A stretch of 64,000 nucleotides of DNA from Okeanomitos corallinicola TIOX110 (GTDB lineage Bacteria; Cyanobacteriota; Cyanobacteriia; Cyanobacteriales; Nostocaceae): positions 3,451,318 through 3,515,317 of the forward strand of contig NZ_CP150886.1 in assembly GCF_038050375.1 (NCBI RefSeq), given 5' to 3'. Position numbers and translations under genes: made by a program. Positions 26,366 to 36,179 of this stretch are shown here, one piece after another. Under the pieces are notes generated by a model. The model did not search any database and was not told the DNA's origin. It saw only the letters and a list, made by a program, of their open reading frames with translations. How positions within the stretch are numbered: position 1 is the stretch's first letter; every line of letters begins with the position of its first letter.

Positions 26366-27838
26366 ATGACAATTCGACCCAGCGACACAGCTTTATTAGA
26401 TTGGAGTGGTGATACCTTAGCAATTGGTTTATTTGAAGATGCAGTGGAGTTAACAGGCGATTTAGCGACTTTGAATGAGAAAAGTGGCGGAATTATCCAA
26501 GAAATCATTGCTGAAGAAGAATTTACAGGTAAAGTGAATAGTACCGTTGTCATTCGGGTCGGTGCTAGTTATCCTGTGCGGAAAGTGATTTTAGTGGGTT
26601 TAGGAAAACCAGAGGCACTAAGCTTAGAAAGCTTACGCCGTGCTGCGGCTACAGTGGCGCGAAGTGCGAAAAAGCAAAAAACTAAAACTTTGGCTATTAG
26701 CTTACCTGTGTACAATCATGAACCAGCAGCTACAGCCCAAGCGATTACAGAAGGGGCAGAATTAGCACTTTACCAAGATACTCGCTTCAAATCTGAACCA
26801 GAAGATAAAAATCCCGATATCGAAACTATAGATTTACTGGGGTTAGCAGGACAAGAAGCAGCTATTACCCGTGCAGAACAAATTGTCTCTGGGGTAATTT
26901 TAGCTAGACAGTTAGTAGCAGCCCCAGCTAATGCGGTGACACCAATTACAATGGCAGAAACCGCCCAAGCTATAGCCAAAGAACATGGTTTAGAATTACA
27001 AATTCTCGAACAAGAAGATTGCGAAAAATTGGGTATGGGGGCATATTTAGGAGTTGCCCAAGCTTCTGACTTACCACCTAAATTTATTCATCTTATCTAC
27101 AAACCCACCACTACACCTAAACGAAAATTAGCGATTATTGGTAAGGGTTTAACCTTTGACTCTGGTGGTTTGAATATTAAAGGGGCTGGTAGCGGCATTG
27201 AAACCATGAAAATTGACATGGGTGGCGCGGCGGCTACTTTGGGTGCAGCTAAAGCTATTGGGCAGTTAAAACCAGATGTGGAAGTTCACTTTATCTCAGC
27301 CGTTACCGAAAACATGATTAGCGGTAAGGCTATGCACCCTGGAGATATCTTAACCGCATCCAATGGCAAAACAATCGAAGTTAACAACACTGATGCTGAA
27401 GGGCGTTTAACCTTGGCTGATGCGTTAGTTTATGCGGACAAGTTGGGTTTGGATGCCATGGTTGATTTAGCTACCCTGACTGGTGCTTGTGTTGTGGCTT
27501 TGGGTGATAATATTGCTGGTTTATTTACACCAGATGATGATGTAGCTGCCCAATTACAAACTGCTTCAGAAAACGCAGGTGAGAAACTTTGGCGGATGCC
27601 GATGGAGGAGAAATATTTTGAGGGGATGAAATCTGGTATTGCGGATATGAAAAATACTGGACCTCGTTATGGTGGTTCTATTACTGCATCTTTGTTTTTG
27701 AAACAGTTTGTTAAGGATACTCCCTGGGCGCACCTAGACATTGCCGGGCCTGTTTGGGCGGATAAGGAAAATGGTTACAACGGTGCTGGTGCTACTGGTT
27801 TTGGTGTCAGAACTTTGGTTCATTGGGTTTTGAGTTAA
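26366..27838 (+). CDS. pepA: Leucyl aminopeptidase
   Basis: This 490-residue M17 family aminopeptidase is complete. The metal and active-site region is present: [16 protein letters not shown] (around 256-271), [13 protein letters not shown], and the signature [19 protein letters not shown] (around 340-358). It removes N-terminal residues from peptides as a cytosolic hexamer with two metals. It is transcribed alone; the upstream asparagine-synthetase-like gene ends 79 bp earlier. Confidence 0.97.
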   Translation: MTIRPSDTALLDWSGDTLAIGLFEDAVELTGDLATLNEKSGGIIQEIIAEEEFTGKVNSTVVIRVGASYPVRKVILVGLGKPEALSLESLRRAAATVARSAKKQKTKTLAISLPVYNHEPAATAQAITEGAELALYQDTRFKSEPEDKNPDIETIDLLGLAGQEAAITRAEQIVSGVILARQLVAAPANAVTPITMAETAQAIAKEHGLELQILEQEDCEKLGMGAYLGVAQASDLPPKFIHLIYKPTTTPKRKLAIIGKGLTFDSGGLNIKGAGSGIETMKIDMGGAAATLGAAKAIGQLKPDVEVHFISAVTENMISGKAMHPGDILTASNGKTIEVNNTDAEGRLTLADALVYADKLGLDAMVDLATLTGACVVALGDNIAGLFTPDDDVAAQLQTASENAGEKLWRMPMEEKYFEGMKSGIADMKNTGPRYGGSITASLFLKQFVKDTPWAHLDIAGPVWADKENGYNGAGATGFGVRTLVHWVLS

Positions 27839-27850
27839 CCTCAGTTGAAC

Positions 27851-27901
27851 CAGGTGACAGGTTACAGGTTACAGGTTACAGGTTACAGGTTACAGGTGAC
27901 A
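27851..27901. repeat. Tandem heptamer repeat, ACAGGTT with GGTGACA edges
   Basis: Five copies of ACAGGTT are bounded on both sides by copies reading ACAGGTG or GGTGACAG. The edge units equal the reverse complement of the heptamer at 2777 and 48897, so the central T variant appears to have been spread across the array. It lies 13 bp after pepA. Confidence 0.88.
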
Positions 27902-27946
27902 GTAATAGGAAATAAGAAAGAAATTTATTTTTATTATCCTATGTAC

Positions 27947-27966
27947 GGGCGAACGGCCGTTCGCCC
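27947..27966. repeat. 20-bp perfect palindrome GGGCGAACGG/CCGTTCGCCC
   Basis: The sequence is identical to its reverse complement over 20 bp, between the convergent pepA and GDYXXLXY genes. It looks like the common GGGCGAACGGCCG intergenic element of cyanobacteria. No T-tract is next to it. Confidence 0.85.
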
Positions 27967-27974
27967 CTCCTGAC

Positions 27975-28685
27975 TTAAAAGCGATAATTGCGATCGCCTA
28001 TCCACATACTTGTGGGTACAGCATTACCTTGAGGATCTACTTTTACCTTAACTGTAATTGGTGTTGTGCGTCCGTTGCGGTTTTGCTGTATTTGGGACAA
28101 ATCATTATTAATTTGCTGTCTTTGTTCTTCGGAGACATAATAATTTTCCAGACCATAATTAATTACACCATCTTGATAATTACCCTTTAACGCCACCTGG
28201 TTATTAGGTAAATAAATGGGGCGATCGCTACTTACACGTACAGGCCGCCAAGCAGGAGGAACAGCACGATTAAAAGTTCGTTGTTCTTGCAAAACCAAAT
28301 ACAAGGTACTACCCTGATTAATTCTGCCATTTCTAATTGAATTTTGGTCTACCCAATCTCTCCATCCTGGTAATCTTCTCAAGGTATCTGTGCGAGAAAT
28401 ATTATAATCAAAGGATACAGAAGAACCTTGCAAAACATTATTAGAATATTCAGGTATAGTTTGCAAAATTACAGTTTTACCTGTCATTTCTGTATACATT
28501 GCTTGACTGGGAACTGCTAAAATTAACCCTATTTGTACCATCAAAGGAGCGATTAGCCGCCAAATCGGTAAAGGTTGATTTGCTTTTTGTTCAGTTGCAA
28601 TTAAGTAATCACGAAAAGTTAACTTTTCAGAAAATTCTTTTTCTGGAGTTAAGGTTTTATTTTTGTCAGGTGAATTATTTGCCAT
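27975..28685 (-). CDS. GDYXXLXY-type membrane-associated protein
   Basis: The protein has 236 residues from the ATG at 28683-28685. A membrane helix lies near 43-62 (LIAPLMVQIGLILAVPSQA) and an extracytoplasmic domain follows. The motif region SVSFDYNISRTDTL stands in for the GDYxxLxY consensus. VPTSMWIGDRNYRF ends the protein. I assign it to the GDYXXLXY family because of this segment and because its upstream neighbour, 136 bp away on the same strand, is a DUF2157 protein. That pairing occurs in many bacteria. Biochemical role unknown. Confidence 0.78.
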   Translation of the reverse strand: MANNSPDKNKTLTPEKEFSEKLTFRDYLIATEQKANQPLPIWRLIAPLMVQIGLILAVPSQAMYTEMTGKTVILQTIPEYSNNVLQGSSVSFDYNISRTDTLRRLPGWRDWVDQNSIRNGRINQGSTLYLVLQEQRTFNRAVPPAWRPVRVSSDRPIYLPNNQVALKGNYQDGVINYGLENYYVSEEQRQQINNDLSQIQQNRNGRTTPITVKVKVDPQGNAVPTSMWIGDRNYRF

Positions 28686-28821
28686 GATCAATAAATAATA
28701 GGTTAACTGTTAGTTATCAGTTATTAGTTATCAGTTTTTTTCTAATGACTAATGACCAATGACTCATAGGATATTCAACGCAGAGACTTAATATATTTGT
28801 TAATTCTAATGCACAGATGAT

Positions 28822-30258
28822 CTACGACTTTTTAGCTGTAGAACGTTCCTGTAAACGACGTTCAAACCATAAACCAGCAGAAATCAAACCAGAACCACAC
28901 AACACGAACACTAATGATCTAAACAATATATCAGTGTCATATTCTAGCACTCGACTGATGACTTGGAGGATGAATAATAACATACCAGACCAAAAAGCAG
29001 TTCTGTGACTTAACTTCAATCCTTCTTGAATTAATCCCCAAGCTAAAGTTATCAACAGGATATTGAAAATAAAAATTCCCAATTCAGTAATTTGACCAAT
29101 ACTTTGATGCCAAAAAGGGATAATGACAATGAAACCGAGAAAAATACTAATTACTGTGATCGTAAAAAATACTTCTCTCCGGATAGGATTATTCTGATGA
29201 CGAAAGAGAAATAACCATTGCAAAACTACTAAACCACTGATAATTCCTAAATCAATTATAGGCACAGCTTGCAAAACATTCGAGAAATTGGTAGGTGAAT
29301 TACCAAAACCAGAACTAAAAGATTGCCATTGCCAACGGAAGGATAATAAATAAAACACCACACCAAAACAGACTAAGGACAAATTACGGGCTATGGGTTG
29401 AAATAACCGATAATTAATATTGGGAAAAAGTAAATCATCATAACTCCAGAATAATGCCGGAGGAAGTGCTAAAGCAAAAGAAGCTACCCAAGGAATGACA
29501 TTAGAAAAAGTTAATAACGGTAAAGGGTTGAGATTGTATTGCAGAGATAGAGTAAAGGCGATCGCTGCCAAGACAAAAATAATCCGTGAACGACAAATAT
29601 AAGCCAAAGGTACAAACAATAACCAAGAAATTAATGGTGTATGTCGTACAGCTAACCGCGCCCAATTTAATTCACTACCAGCAGACCAAAATTCCCTCAA
29701 ACCCAACCAATAGCCAATTTGTAACAAAACAATAGCCAAAACCCCCAAAGAACTCAGAGATAGGCTATAAGCCATCACCAAAACCCCAAAACCCCAAGCT
29801 AAAAATAACTGTGGTGCTGAACCACTAATGTTGAAAATTTGCCCCATTAACATCAAAGTTGCCCCTAAAATTAAGGCACTGAGAATTAATAAAGCCTCGC
29901 CTAAAAGTCGTTTACCCTGTTGTGGTTTTTTCCCACTCGCAGCCGCAAGACTAGGTTCTCTCCAAGTCAAAAAACCAGTAATAGCAGTTGATAAAAACCA
30001 ACTCATCAACAAGATAAATTTAATTTCTCTTGACCATGTTTGCCAATTTGCTGCTACAAAGATAATGATCCCTAAAATTAACAGTAAACCACCACCAGCA
30101 ATGGCTATTAACCCAGAACTTTCTTTGGCAGCAGCCTCTATTTTGTTAAATTGATAACGGTCTGCTATGTTTTGATATTGAGAAGAACTAATAAGTCCCT
30201 CATCCCGCCAACGTTGTGCTTCTTGGCGTAATTTTCGCGCAAAATTATCTAAGATCAT
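28822..30258 (-). CDS. DUF2157 multi-pass membrane protein
   Basis: The ATG at 30256-30258 follows GGAGAG and gives 478 residues. The first 40 (FARKLRQEAQRWRDEGLISSSQYQNI, split) form the amphipathic DUF2157 head. About twelve membrane helices follow, starting IAIAGGGLLLILGIIIFVAA. The longer frame, starting 13 codons upstream, is less likely because the ribosome site lies inside it. DUF2157 proteins are uncharacterised and often neighbour GDYXXLXY or DUF4401 genes, as here. Confidence 0.85.
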   Translation of the reverse strand: MILDNFARKLRQEAQRWRDEGLISSSQYQNIADRYQFNKIEAAAKESSGLIAIAGGGLLLILGIIIFVAANWQTWSREIKFILLMSWFLSTAITGFLTWREPSLAAASGKKPQQGKRLLGEALLILSALILGATLMLMGQIFNISGSAPQLFLAWGFGVLVMAYSLSLSSLGVLAIVLLQIGYWLGLREFWSAGSELNWARLAVRHTPLISWLLFVPLAYICRSRIIFVLAAIAFTLSLQYNLNPLPLLTFSNVIPWVASFALALPPALFWSYDDLLFPNINYRLFQPIARNLSLVCFGVVFYLLSFRWQWQSFSSGFGNSPTNFSNVLQAVPIIDLGIISGLVVLQWLFLFRHQNNPIRREVFFTITVISIFLGFIVIIPFWHQSIGQITELGIFIFNILLITLAWGLIQEGLKLSHRTAFWSGMLLFILQVISRVLEYDTDILFRSLVFVLCGSGLISAGLWFERRLQERSTAKKS

Positions 30259-30469
30259 GACCTCTCCGGTGTAATGGGTGAGTTTAACAACTGTCAAAAA
30301 TGGTCAGCCTCTAGCCAACAGCCAAAAGTAACGCCGGACACGCATTAAAAATGCAATCTCTATGATGGTCATTATGTTTTCAGTATGCAGCCAAATACCC
30401 TAATTGCATTGTTTATCTGTAACAGTTATTAGACTGTGCTAAGTAGCTAAATTTACTCAATTTGGAAAT

Positions 30470-31456
30470 ATGGAAAAGCCTTCAAATTTATTACTAAAAG
30501 TTGCCCGTCGTTTATTTAATAATGCTGATGAACAAGCAAGGTTTATTGCAGCTTTAGTTGATCCTCAACCTTTTTCACCTTGTATTCTTTGGTGTCAAGA
30601 ACGTCCCCAAATTTCACCTTTTGTAGTAGAAATATCAACACTTTGGCAACCTAAATTTATAGATAGATTAAACATTTCAGAAAAGCCTGGTCAACATTTT
30701 CTGCATCAACAAGGATATTTTTATTGTTTGGATTTTTCTTCTGTATTTGCTGCTTCTGTCTTGTTAACAATTAATCAACCAATATCTTTAATTTTTGATA
30801 TGTGCGCTGCACCAGGAGGTAAAAGTATCTTTGCATGGAAGGCGTTACAACCTGATTTATTAATTAGTAATGAGGTGATTGGTAAACGTTTAGGGATGTT
30901 AATTTCTAATTTGAAACGTTGTCAAATTCAACCTAGTTGTGTAGTGAATCGAGATCCTAGTATTTTTGCAGAGAGTTTTTCTCAATCCAGTAATTTGGTC
31001 ATAGTTGATGCACCTTGTACTGGACAATCTTTATTAGCTAAAGGTGGAAAAGCACCGGGATGTTTTCACCATACCTCAATTAATAAAAGTGCCAATCGTC
31101 AAAAAAGAATTATTGCTAATTCAGCCCAAGTTGTCGCCCCTCAAGGTTATTTGCTGTATATGACTTGCACCTATTCACCAGAAGAGAATGAACAAGTTTG
31201 TGAATGGTTTTTAGAAAAATTCCCTCAGTTTAAAGCTGTAAAAGTTGAGCATTTATCAACTTATCAATCACATTTAACTGATATTCCTTGTTATCGGATG
31301 TTTCCTCAAGATAGATTAGGTGCTGGTGCATTTACAGTATTATTGCAAAATACAGAGGATGGGGAAATAAAAGATGGGCAATTAGAAACAATCTTGGCGA
31401 TGAGTAGGTATAAAAATATGATCACTCAGTCAGATGTAAATCAAGAAGATATCTGA
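30470..31456 (+). CDS. RsmB/NOP-family RNA m5C methyltransferase
   Basis: A 328-residue class I methyltransferase. Motif I is IFDMCAAPGGKSIFAWKAL. The two catalytic cysteines are in VDAPCTGQSLL (motif IV) and YMTCTYSPEENEQV (motif VI). This combination is specific for RsmB/Nop2-type enzymes that make 5-methylcytosine in rRNA or tRNA. No N-terminal NusB domain is present, so it is a short form. The last 16 bp overlap the convergent acyltransferase gene. Confidence 0.92.
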   Translation: MEKPSNLLLKVARRLFNNADEQARFIAALVDPQPFSPCILWCQERPQISPFVVEISTLWQPKFIDRLNISEKPGQHFLHQQGYFYCLDFSSVFAASVLLTINQPISLIFDMCAAPGGKSIFAWKALQPDLLISNEVIGKRLGMLISNLKRCQIQPSCVVNRDPSIFAESFSQSSNLVIVDAPCTGQSLLAKGGKAPGCFHHTSINKSANRQKRIIANSAQVVAPQGYLLYMTCTYSPEENEQVCEWFLEKFPQFKAVKVEHLSTYQSHLTDIPCYRMFPQDRLGAGAFTVLLQNTEDGEIKDGQLETILAMSRYKNMITQSDVNQEDI

Positions 31457-32253
31457 GAATTATTAGTTATTTTCCTCAAATCATGAGCATTAATTTCTGA
31501 TTTTTTATGGCTTAATTCTTGTAATTTATTTGTTAAATATGCAGTGAGGTTTTTAGCGTCTTTTTTGAGAGAACCATTAATATGATCTCTAACTTTAATT
31601 GGTTCACCAATATGAAGATTTACATCTGTACCCCAGTTAGGATAGGGTTGACTGTAGTTAATACCAACAGGAATAATTTTTATTTCTAACCCTGGATGAA
31701 TAGATTCAGATGTCAAAGCTAAACGGGTAACACCGGATTTTAAGGGGTGAATTTTGCCATCTCGATAAATTCCACCTTCGGGATAAATTACTAACATTTC
31801 TCCCTGTACCATTAACTCTACCGTATGCCGTAAAGTGGCGATCGCCGGACGTTGAGTATCTACAGGAAAACCACCCATGCGTTTGACAAACCAGCCTTGT
31901 AGACCTTTACACTCGCTACTTGTCACCATAAAGCGCATATCTCGACCAGTAACACAGCGACCAGCAGCATAAGGTAAAAGCAAAGAATCCCAACGAGAAC
32001 GATGGGTCGGTGCAAGTAAAATAGGTCCACTTTTGGGAATATTTTCTTGACCAGTAATATTAATTTTCCCAAAAAATGTAGGTAAAACTATCTTACGTCC
32101 CAAGTAATAAACTAAAGGACTTAACCAAGAGGAAACTTTTGATCTACTAGAAACAACCTTAGTATTTACAGAAGTATTTACATAGGTAGTATTTACACAA
32201 GTATTGGTGAATTGAGATTGAGATTTGGTAGAAGCAGTGTAAGTTTCCATCAT
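31441..32253 (-). CDS. 1-acyl-sn-glycerol-3-phosphate acyltransferase family protein (PlsC)
   Basis: A 270-residue protein with a typical PlsC domain: HRSRWD (HxxxxD box, in LLAPTHRSRWDSLLLPY), FMVTSSECKGLQGWFVKRMGGFPVD, YPEGGIYRDG and IPVGINYSQPYP. It acylates lysophosphatidic acid or a related lipid at the membrane. The N-terminal 35 residues are rich in Thr, Ser and Asn (CVNTTYVNTSVNT) and look like an unstructured extension. An ATG at the second codon is an equal start. Confidence 0.92.
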   Translation of the reverse strand: MMETYTASTKSQSQFTNTCVNTTYVNTSVNTKVVSSRSKVSSWLSPLVYYLGRKIVLPTFFGKINITGQENIPKSGPILLAPTHRSRWDSLLLPYAAGRCVTGRDMRFMVTSSECKGLQGWFVKRMGGFPVDTQRPAIATLRHTVELMVQGEMLVIYPEGGIYRDGKIHPLKSGVTRLALTSESIHPGLEIKIIPVGINYSQPYPNWGTDVNLHIGEPIKVRDHINGSLKKDAKNLTAYLTNKLQELSHKKSEINAHDLRKITNNSQISS

Positions 32254-32364
32254 GACAGTGGCTAAGAATTAACGGATAAAATGTAACGCAAACTTGATTA
32301 TGTCCACCGTAAATTTTCTTGAGTATTTTGTGTTTTCCTCTTCGGACAGTTTTATCTCTGTCTG

Positions 32365-32841
32365 TTATTTATGCTGATGCCTCCTAGTTGTAAACCAATC
32401 TTGTAATTGTTGACGACAGGCTGATTCTAGAATACCTCCGACCACTTGTAAACGGTGATTAGAGGCAGGGCTACTGGGGATGTTAATAACAGTGCGAATA
32501 GCACCAGTTTTGGTATCGTCCACTCCATAGACCAATGTGGCTAAACGTGCATGAACTATAGCCCCAGCACACATAGGGCATGGTTCAAGGGTGACATAGA
32601 GGCTACATTGGTCTAAACGCCAACTTTGTAAACTTTGTGCTGCTGACCGAATGGCAATTACTTCCGCGTGTGCTGTGGGGTCTTTGTCTCGTTCTTTTCT
32701 GTTTTCCCCTTCACCAATTAAGTTACCCGATGGATCAATAACAACTGCACCAACGGGAACTTCACCAGCATCACCAGCTACCTGAGCCAATTTTAGGGCA
32801 TGGTTCATCCATTTCTGATGTTTTAGATATTCATTCTGCAT
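32365..32841 (-). CDS. tadA: tRNA adenosine(34) deaminase
   Basis: The 158-residue deaminase carries the zinc motif HAEV (His58, Glu60) and PCPMC (Cys88 and Cys91) with EVPVGAVVIDPSGN before it. It converts A34 to inosine in tRNA-Arg(ACG), allowing the tRNA to read several codons. Length and motif spacing are typical. It is the downstream partner of the GUN4-domain gene, 62 bp apart, with a short CATCACCC-type tandem repeat between them at 32881-32903. Confidence 0.95.
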   Translation of the reverse strand: MQNEYLKHQKWMNHALKLAQVAGDAGEVPVGAVVIDPSGNLIGEGENRKERDKDPTAHAEVIAIRSAAQSLQSWRLDQCSLYVTLEPCPMCAGAIVHARLATLVYGVDDTKTGAIRTVINIPSSPASNHRLQVVGGILESACRQQLQDWFTTRRHQHK

Positions 32842-32903
32842 TGGGTATTGGGTTATTGTTATTATTCTTCCCTTAACTCCCCATCACCCCATCACCCCAT
32901 CAC

Positions 32904-33617
32904 CTAACCCCAGGCAGGATGAGCTAATAAAGAAGCCATAACTCTGACTCCGCGTAGTTGATTAGAGAGGGGTAAATGACCTCTAGGGGCGCTTAAATCC
33001 CATGTAAACTCTCCAGGGTAGCGAGTCCACTTATTACCGTCTTTCCAGCCGATTTTGGGCCATAAGCTTTCCCAGTTCCTACCCAGTCCCATCCAAATTT
33101 CTCGCTGTACAGAAAAGCCAAATTTACCTTCTGAGTGAACTAACCAAAGATGATCAATTGTTTGCAAATCTTGAACAGGAAAATTTTCAACCTCAGTAAA
33201 ATACAACCATTTTCTTTGGACTGCTTGTGATCCTGCCATTGCACACATTTTTTGGATAGTCAACAGATCAGCAGCTTGAAATTCTTGCTGGATTAGAGAT
33301 TGTTGCAAAGAATTGTAACTGATCCCGCAGTCGGATTTTAGAGGTACAATTCCTTCAGGAAAGTTAGTTTCTAGAAATTCCTTAGCTGTAGGTGCATCAG
33401 AGTTGTAGACTACTTGGTAAGCTTTGCCATCAATCCAAGTTGCTGGAGTGTCACGACGTTTCAGTAGGAATTCCTGCAACACCTCTAATCCTTCATTACC
33501 CAAGTCAGCTAACTGTGGGATGATTTGTTGTTGGACTTTTTGTGACCCAGCGATTAATTTTTGGCGCAGGGAGTCTATGTCATTAGCAGTGCCTGATACA
33601 ATCATTGGGTCTGTCAT
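32904..33617 (-). CDS. GUN4-domain protein
   Basis: The 237-residue protein has an N-terminal helical domain and a C-terminal GUN4 core from about residue 95 (QQSLIQQEFQAADLLTIQKM, EVENFPVQDLQTIDHLWLVHS, KFGFSVQREIWMGLGRNWES). GUN4 binds protoporphyrin IX and Mg-protoporphyrin and stimulates magnesium chelatase in chlorophyll synthesis. The N-terminal domain also matches the Synechocystis GUN4 architecture. Cyanobacteria carry several GUN4-domain proteins, so this may or may not be the principal one. It is upstream of tadA on the same strand. Confidence 0.9.
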   Translation of the reverse strand: MTDPMIVSGTANDIDSLRQKLIAGSQKVQQQIIPQLADLGNEGLEVLQEFLLKRRDTPATWIDGKAYQVVYNSDAPTAKEFLETNFPEGIVPLKSDCGISYNSLQQSLIQQEFQAADLLTIQKMCAMAGSQAVQRKWLYFTEVENFPVQDLQTIDHLWLVHSEGKFGFSVQREIWMGLGRNWESLWPKIGWKDGNKWTRYPGEFTWDLSAPRGHLPLSNQLRGVRVMASLLAHPAWG

Positions 33618-33935
33618 GCCATTACTCTTGTTAGCGTTTCAGTGAATAAAGAAAAGGAATCAGCTATTGGGCATTCTACAAAATGAAGCACAAATAGCGA
33701 AATGTAGTTTACTATTTTTGACTGTAGAAAACAGCGGCGATGTAACTGAAATCCAAGCCTGAGCTACCAATAATGTACCAGGTAAACCAGGGGATAGTCT
33801 GCGCCTCAAAGGGGAGAGTGGGTGAGGGGGAGATGGGGTGAGGGGGAGAAAAATGAGAAATTAGTCCTTTATTCCCCTGCTTCCTGCTCCCTGTCTCTTC
33901 TGACTCCTTGATATTTTATTTGGAATGTGTGAATT
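33618..33935. other. Intergenic region between the GUN4 gene and icd
   Basis: A 318-bp gap between divergent genes. It carries GA-rich imperfect tandem repeats at about 33810-33850 (GGGTGAGGGGGAGATG-type) and otherwise AT-rich DNA. Cyanobacterial icd is often under NtcA, but I see no clear GTA-N8-TAC site here. No gene is supported. Confidence 0.45.
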
Positions 33936-35357
33936 ATGTACGAAAAGATTACCCCCCCAACGACTGGCGAAAAAATTACCTTCAAGAATGGTGAACCTGT
34001 TGTTCCTGAAAATCCCATTATTCCCTTTATTCGTGGTGATGGTACGGGTGTAGATATTTGGCCAGCTACGGAAAAGGTAATTGATGCTGCGGTCAATCAA
34101 GCATACAAGGGTAAAAAGAAGATTAGCTGGTTTAAGGTTTATGCTGGGGATGAAGCCTGTGATTTATACGGTACTTATCAGTATTTACCCCAGGATACTC
34201 TGACAGCAATTAAGGAATATGGGATTGCTATCAAAGGCCCTTTGACTACTCCTGTGGGTGGTGGGATTCGCTCTTTGAATGTGGCTTTACGGCAAATTTT
34301 TGACTTGTATGCCTGTGTCCGTCCTTGTCGTTATTATGCAGGAACTCCTTCTCCACACAAGAATCCCGAAAAATTGGATGTGATTGTTTACCGGGAAAAT
34401 ACGGAAGATATTTATTTGGGGATTGAATGGAAACAGGGTAGTGAAATAGGCGATCGCCTCATTTCTATTCTCAACAATGAACTTATTCCCGCTACCCCAG
34501 AACATGGTAAAAAGCAAATTCCCCTCGACGCAGGTATAGGAATTAAGCCCATTAGCAAAAGCGGTTCACAACGTTTAGTTAGACGTGCCATCAAGCACGC
34601 TTTACAATTGCCCAAAGCCAAGCAACAAGTGACATTGGTGCATAAGGGTAACATCATGAAATACACAGAAGGTGCTTTCAGAGATTGGGGTTATGAATTA
34701 GCAACCAGTGAATTTCGTCATGAAACAGTCACAGAAAGGGAATCTTGGATCTTAGGAAATAAGGAGAAAAACCCCAATATTTCCGTAGAAGAAAACGCCA
34801 GAATGATCGATCCTGGTTTTGATGGTTTAACTGCTGAGAAAAAAGCCCAAATTGTCAAAGAAGTGGAAACAGTTCTCAATGACATTTGGACAACTCATGG
34901 GAATGGGAAATGGAAGGAAAAGATCATGGTCAATGATCGCATTGCTGATAGTATTTTCCAACAAATTCAAACCCGTCCAGATGAGTATTCTATCCTCGCC
35001 ACAATGAACCTCAACGGTGACTATTTATCTGATGCTGCTGCGGCGATAGTTGGCGGTTTAGGCATGGGGCCAGGAGCAAATATTGGTGATTCCTGCGCGA
35101 TTTTTGAAGCTACTCATGGCACAGCACCAAAACACGCAGGACTAGATAAAATTAACCCCGGTTCTGTAATTCTTTCGGCTGTGATGATGTTGGAATTTAT
35201 GGGATGGCAAGAAGCCGCAGATTTGATTAAGAAGGGCCTAGGTACTGCCATTGCTAATGGTGAAGTTACCTATGACTTAGCGCGGATGATTGAACCACCT
35301 GTAAAACCTTTGAAATGTTCTGAATTTGCTGAGGCAATTATCAAACATTTTGGTTAA
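33936..35357 (+). CDS. icd: Isocitrate dehydrogenase (NADP-dependent)
   Basis: The 473-residue protein matches cyanobacterial Icd in length and sequence. It includes the substrate loop region ([20 protein letters not shown]), [14 protein letters not shown] and the metal-binding region [19 protein letters not shown] with GAHGT-like [12 protein letters not shown]. It oxidises isocitrate to 2-oxoglutarate, which is the carbon skeleton for ammonium assimilation and the nitrogen signal. It is monocistronic. Confidence 0.97.
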   Translation: MYEKITPPTTGEKITFKNGEPVVPENPIIPFIRGDGTGVDIWPATEKVIDAAVNQAYKGKKKISWFKVYAGDEACDLYGTYQYLPQDTLTAIKEYGIAIKGPLTTPVGGGIRSLNVALRQIFDLYACVRPCRYYAGTPSPHKNPEKLDVIVYRENTEDIYLGIEWKQGSEIGDRLISILNNELIPATPEHGKKQIPLDAGIGIKPISKSGSQRLVRRAIKHALQLPKAKQQVTLVHKGNIMKYTEGAFRDWGYELATSEFRHETVTERESWILGNKEKNPNISVEENARMIDPGFDGLTAEKKAQIVKEVETVLNDIWTTHGNGKWKEKIMVNDRIADSIFQQIQTRPDEYSILATMNLNGDYLSDAAAAIVGGLGMGPGANIGDSCAIFEATHGTAPKHAGLDKINPGSVILSAVMMLEFMGWQEAADLIKKGLGTAIANGEVTYDLARMIEPPVKPLKCSEFAEAIIKHFG

Positions 35358-35518
35358 TTTTGGTTAATTACTGTTAAATAGAGGGGCGGGTTTTTCCCGT
35401 CCTATTTGTCAGAATCAGGATTTCCAGGATTAAAGGATGAACAGGATTGATAACTGGTATAAAAATCATGTTTAAGTCATAATATTAATATATCCTAATC
35501 AGAAGAATAGATATTTTT

Positions 35519-36094
35519 ATGGTGATTACTCCTTTCCAACTCAACCTAAACACAGTTGATTTGTCCGATGAACAATTTTATCAACTATGTCAAAAAAACC
35601 AAGATTTACAATTTGAACTGACATCTACCGGAGAATTAATAATTATGCCACCAGTCGGAGGAGAAAGCGGTAACAGAGAAGCAGATTTAATTACTGATGT
35701 AAACATCTGGAATCGCCAAACAAAACTAGGTTACACCTTTAGTTCTTCCACTATCTTTAAATTACCAAATGGTGCTAAACGTTCACCTGATGCAGCTTGG
35801 ATAAAAAAAGAAAGATGGGAAGCACTGACACCAGAACAAAAACGTAAATTTCCTCCTATTGTACCAGATTTTGTGATTGAATTAAGGTCAGCAACAGATA
35901 ATTTAGAAACTCTGCATTCTAAAATGCAAGAATATATGGATGCAGGAGTAAAATTAGCATGGTTGATAAATCCTCAACAGCAACAAGTGGAAATTTATCG
36001 TTTAGGAAAAGATGTGGAATTACGAAGTTTACCTACAGAATTATTAGGGGAAGATATATTACCAGGATTTAGTTTGAGTTTAGATTGTTATTAA
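35519..36094 (+). CDS. Uma2-family protein (PD-(D/E)XK nuclease-like)
   Basis: A 191-residue member of the Uma2 family, which is highly expanded in cyanobacteria. Typical phrases are ELTSTGELIIMPPVGGESGNREADL, SPDAAWIKKERW, PDFVIELRSATDNLETLHSKMQEYMDAGVKLAWLINP and VEIYRLGKDVE. The fold is that of restriction-type nucleases with catalytic Asp and Glu-x-Lys, seen here as PDAAW and FVIELRS, in which the Lys is replaced by Arg. Function in cells is unknown. A second, distinct Uma2 gene is at 43606-44166. Confidence 0.92.
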   Translation: MVITPFQLNLNTVDLSDEQFYQLCQKNQDLQFELTSTGELIIMPPVGGESGNREADLITDVNIWNRQTKLGYTFSSSTIFKLPNGAKRSPDAAWIKKERWEALTPEQKRKFPPIVPDFVIELRSATDNLETLHSKMQEYMDAGVKLAWLINPQQQQVEIYRLGKDVELRSLPTELLGEDILPGFSLSLDCY

Positions 36095-36179
36095 AATCTC
36101 TAGTTTCTACTACTTACTAACTTCAATCCTTATCCTGTTCATCCTTTCATCCTGGAAATCCTGATTCAGACAACCTCCT

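Noticed and set aside
33618-33935. NtcA site upstream of icd
   Set aside because: Expected from family knowledge, but no GTA-N8-TAC with a suitable -10 was found by eye.
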